A stretch of 64,000 bases of DNA from Bradyrhizobium sp. CCBAU 051011 (lineage in GTDB: Bacteria > Pseudomonadota > Alphaproteobacteria > Rhizobiales > Xanthobacteraceae), in assembly GCF_009930815.1 (NCBI RefSeq), contig NZ_CP022222.1:1654501-1718500 (forward strand). Reading direction: 5' to 3'. The position numbers and the translations under genes were made by a program. The first letter of the stretch is position 1. Each line of letters begins with the position of its first letter. Below the pieces are notes generated by a model that was given only the letters and a program-made list of their open reading frames with translations, was not told the DNA's origin and searched no databases. Shown one piece after another: positions 63,070 to 64,000 of the stretch.

Positions 63070-63888
63070 TTACGCGGCCCGTCCCTGCGAGCCACTACCT
63101 GTGTGCAACACCGCCTTTGCGAATTCCGAAATCGCATCCAGCGTCGCCTCCGGCGCTTCGCGATGCGGCTGATGTCCCGCGCCCGGGATCACAGTCACAT
63201 CGACCGGACAGTAGCACTCTTCCCTGGCGATCTCGACCTGGCGCATGGTTCCATATTGGTCGTCGACGCCCTGCAGGATCGCCACCGGTACGCGGATATA
63301 GGCGAGGTATTCAGAAATATCCCAGTTGCGGAAATCCGGATCGAGCCAGGCGCCGTTCCAGCCGTAGAAGGCATTGTCGACGTCCCGGTGCCAGCGCGAC
63401 AGCCTCCCCTTCAGGTTCGTGGTCTCGTAGGCGTTGCGGATCTCGGCAATCGAGGCGACCGAAATATCCTCGACGATGAAATGCGGCGCGATCAGCGCGA
63501 GGCCCTGCACGCGGTGGTCCTGATGCGAGCCGGTATAGATCGCCGCGATCGAGGCGCCGTCGGAATGGCCGAGTAAAAGTCCGCGGCGGAAGCCGATCTT
63601 GTCGAGCAGTTTCGGCAGCACGTCGAGCGCCTCGACATGCATGTAGTCGAGCGGCCTCGGCAGTTTTACGGGCGTCGACGCGCCATAGCCTGCGCGCGAA
63701 TAGGCGAACACGCCGGCGCCAGTCGCGGCCTGCAGCTTTTCGGGAAAGTCGCCCCACAGGCCGGCCGAGCCGAGGCCTTCATGCAGCATCACGATCGTTG
63801 GCGCGCTCTCAGGCGACGGGCCGATCATGCGGTATTCGAGATGCGAGGCGCCGACTGTGAGGAAGCCCGAGGGGGTAAGGGTTGTCAT
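63070..63888 (-). CDS. Alpha/beta-fold hydrolase
   Basis: 272 residues. Nucleophile in LLLGHSDGASIA (Ser), acid in LQGVDDQYG (Asp), His in IPGAGHQPHRE; HEGLGSAGLWGDFPEKL forms the oxyanion region. Placed upstream of box genes; a thioesterase or lactonase for the benzoate route is plausible but not shown. ATG 63888 with GGAAAG upstream. Confidence 0.88.
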   Translation of the reverse strand: MTTLTPSGFLTVGASHLEYRMIGPSPESAPTIVMLHEGLGSAGLWGDFPEKLQAATGAGVFAYSRAGYGASTPVKLPRPLDYMHVEALDVLPKLLDKIGFRRGLLLGHSDGASIAAIYTGSHQDHRVQGLALIAPHFIVEDISVASIAEIRNAYETTNLKGRLSRWHRDVDNAFYGWNGAWLDPDFRNWDISEYLAYIRVPVAILQGVDDQYGTMRQVEIAREECYCPVDVTVIPGAGHQPHREAPEATLDAISEFAKAVLHTGSGSQGRAA

Positions 63889-63934
63889 GTCGTGAGCTTT
63901 CCGAAAGTGATCCAGACGTCGAACTCCTCGCTTA

Positions 63935-63984
63935 CGTCGTCCCTGCGAAAGCAGGACCCATAACCACCGGCCCCCGTCGTGACC
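63935..63984. repeat. GTCGTCCCTGCGAAAGCAGG repeat, partial at window end
   Basis: The left arm matches 42949-42980 (GTCGTCCCTGCGAAAGCAGG then ACCCATAACCAC) with one base missing. The right arm is outside the window or lost. Confidence 0.75.
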
Positions 63985-64000
63985 AAAAGTCTTGCACATC

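Overview
The window is about 64 kb of high-GC DNA from an alphaproteobacterium, most probably Bradyrhizobium or a close relative. This rests on a class I lysyl-tRNA synthetase, GcrA, a two-domain dCTP deaminase, a SAM-II riboswitch in front of metZ, the gene order phoR-pstSCAB-phoU-phoB, an aerobic box benzoate pathway, many small rhizobial-type orphan proteins, and several families of long inverted repeats in intergenic gaps. No plasmid, phage, integrase, transposase or CRISPR array is visible. The genus is an inference from gene content; no search was run.

Layout. 1-9.4 kb: end of a MATE exporter, pyrD, an S24-type repressor beside a Mug-like glycosylase, a class II aldolase, lysK, a periplasmic binding protein, a SCO copper chaperone and a secreted ClpP-like protein. 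9.7-15.3 kb: an FAD dehydrogenase, a RidA protein, a PhaC-like hydrolase, then an ECF sigma factor followed by a DUF4142 protein and a cupredoxin. Matching GGAAC-type promoter elements precede the sigma gene and the DUF4142 gene. 15.4-26.4 kb: a chemoreceptor, membrane and orphan genes, tRNA-Gly, an alkyltransferase, an AraC regulator, small VOC and SRPBCC proteins, a Met/Gly-rich secreted protein, a second MATE exporter and a PQQ-type sugar dehydrogenase lipoprotein.

26.5-32.9 kb: dCTP deaminase; metZ behind a SAM-II riboswitch and terminator; an OpgC acyltransferase in an operon with two periplasmic SGNH proteins; apaG. 32.9-41.8 kb is the most accessory-looking part. It holds dispersed repeats, very small secreted or membrane proteins, a receiver protein next to an HWE-type kinase, a Crp/Fnr regulator, two zinc-ribbon microproteins, GlsB/YeaQ and several Bradyrhizobium-type small orphans. 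Three of these small genes share a conserved leader motif just upstream of their start codons that could fold over the ribosome binding site. This is the best candidate here for something undescribed.

41.9-64 kb is mostly core: hslO, argF-argD, gcrA (with clustered GANTC sites upstream), the complete Pho regulon core with a clear Pho box before pstS, UPF0104 and OmpA/BON envelope proteins, a polysaccharide deacetylase and an SDR. It ends with the benzoyl-CoA genes boxB and boxC, with a TGCA-N6-TGCA operator before boxC, and DUF309 and alpha/beta-hydrolase genes upstream.
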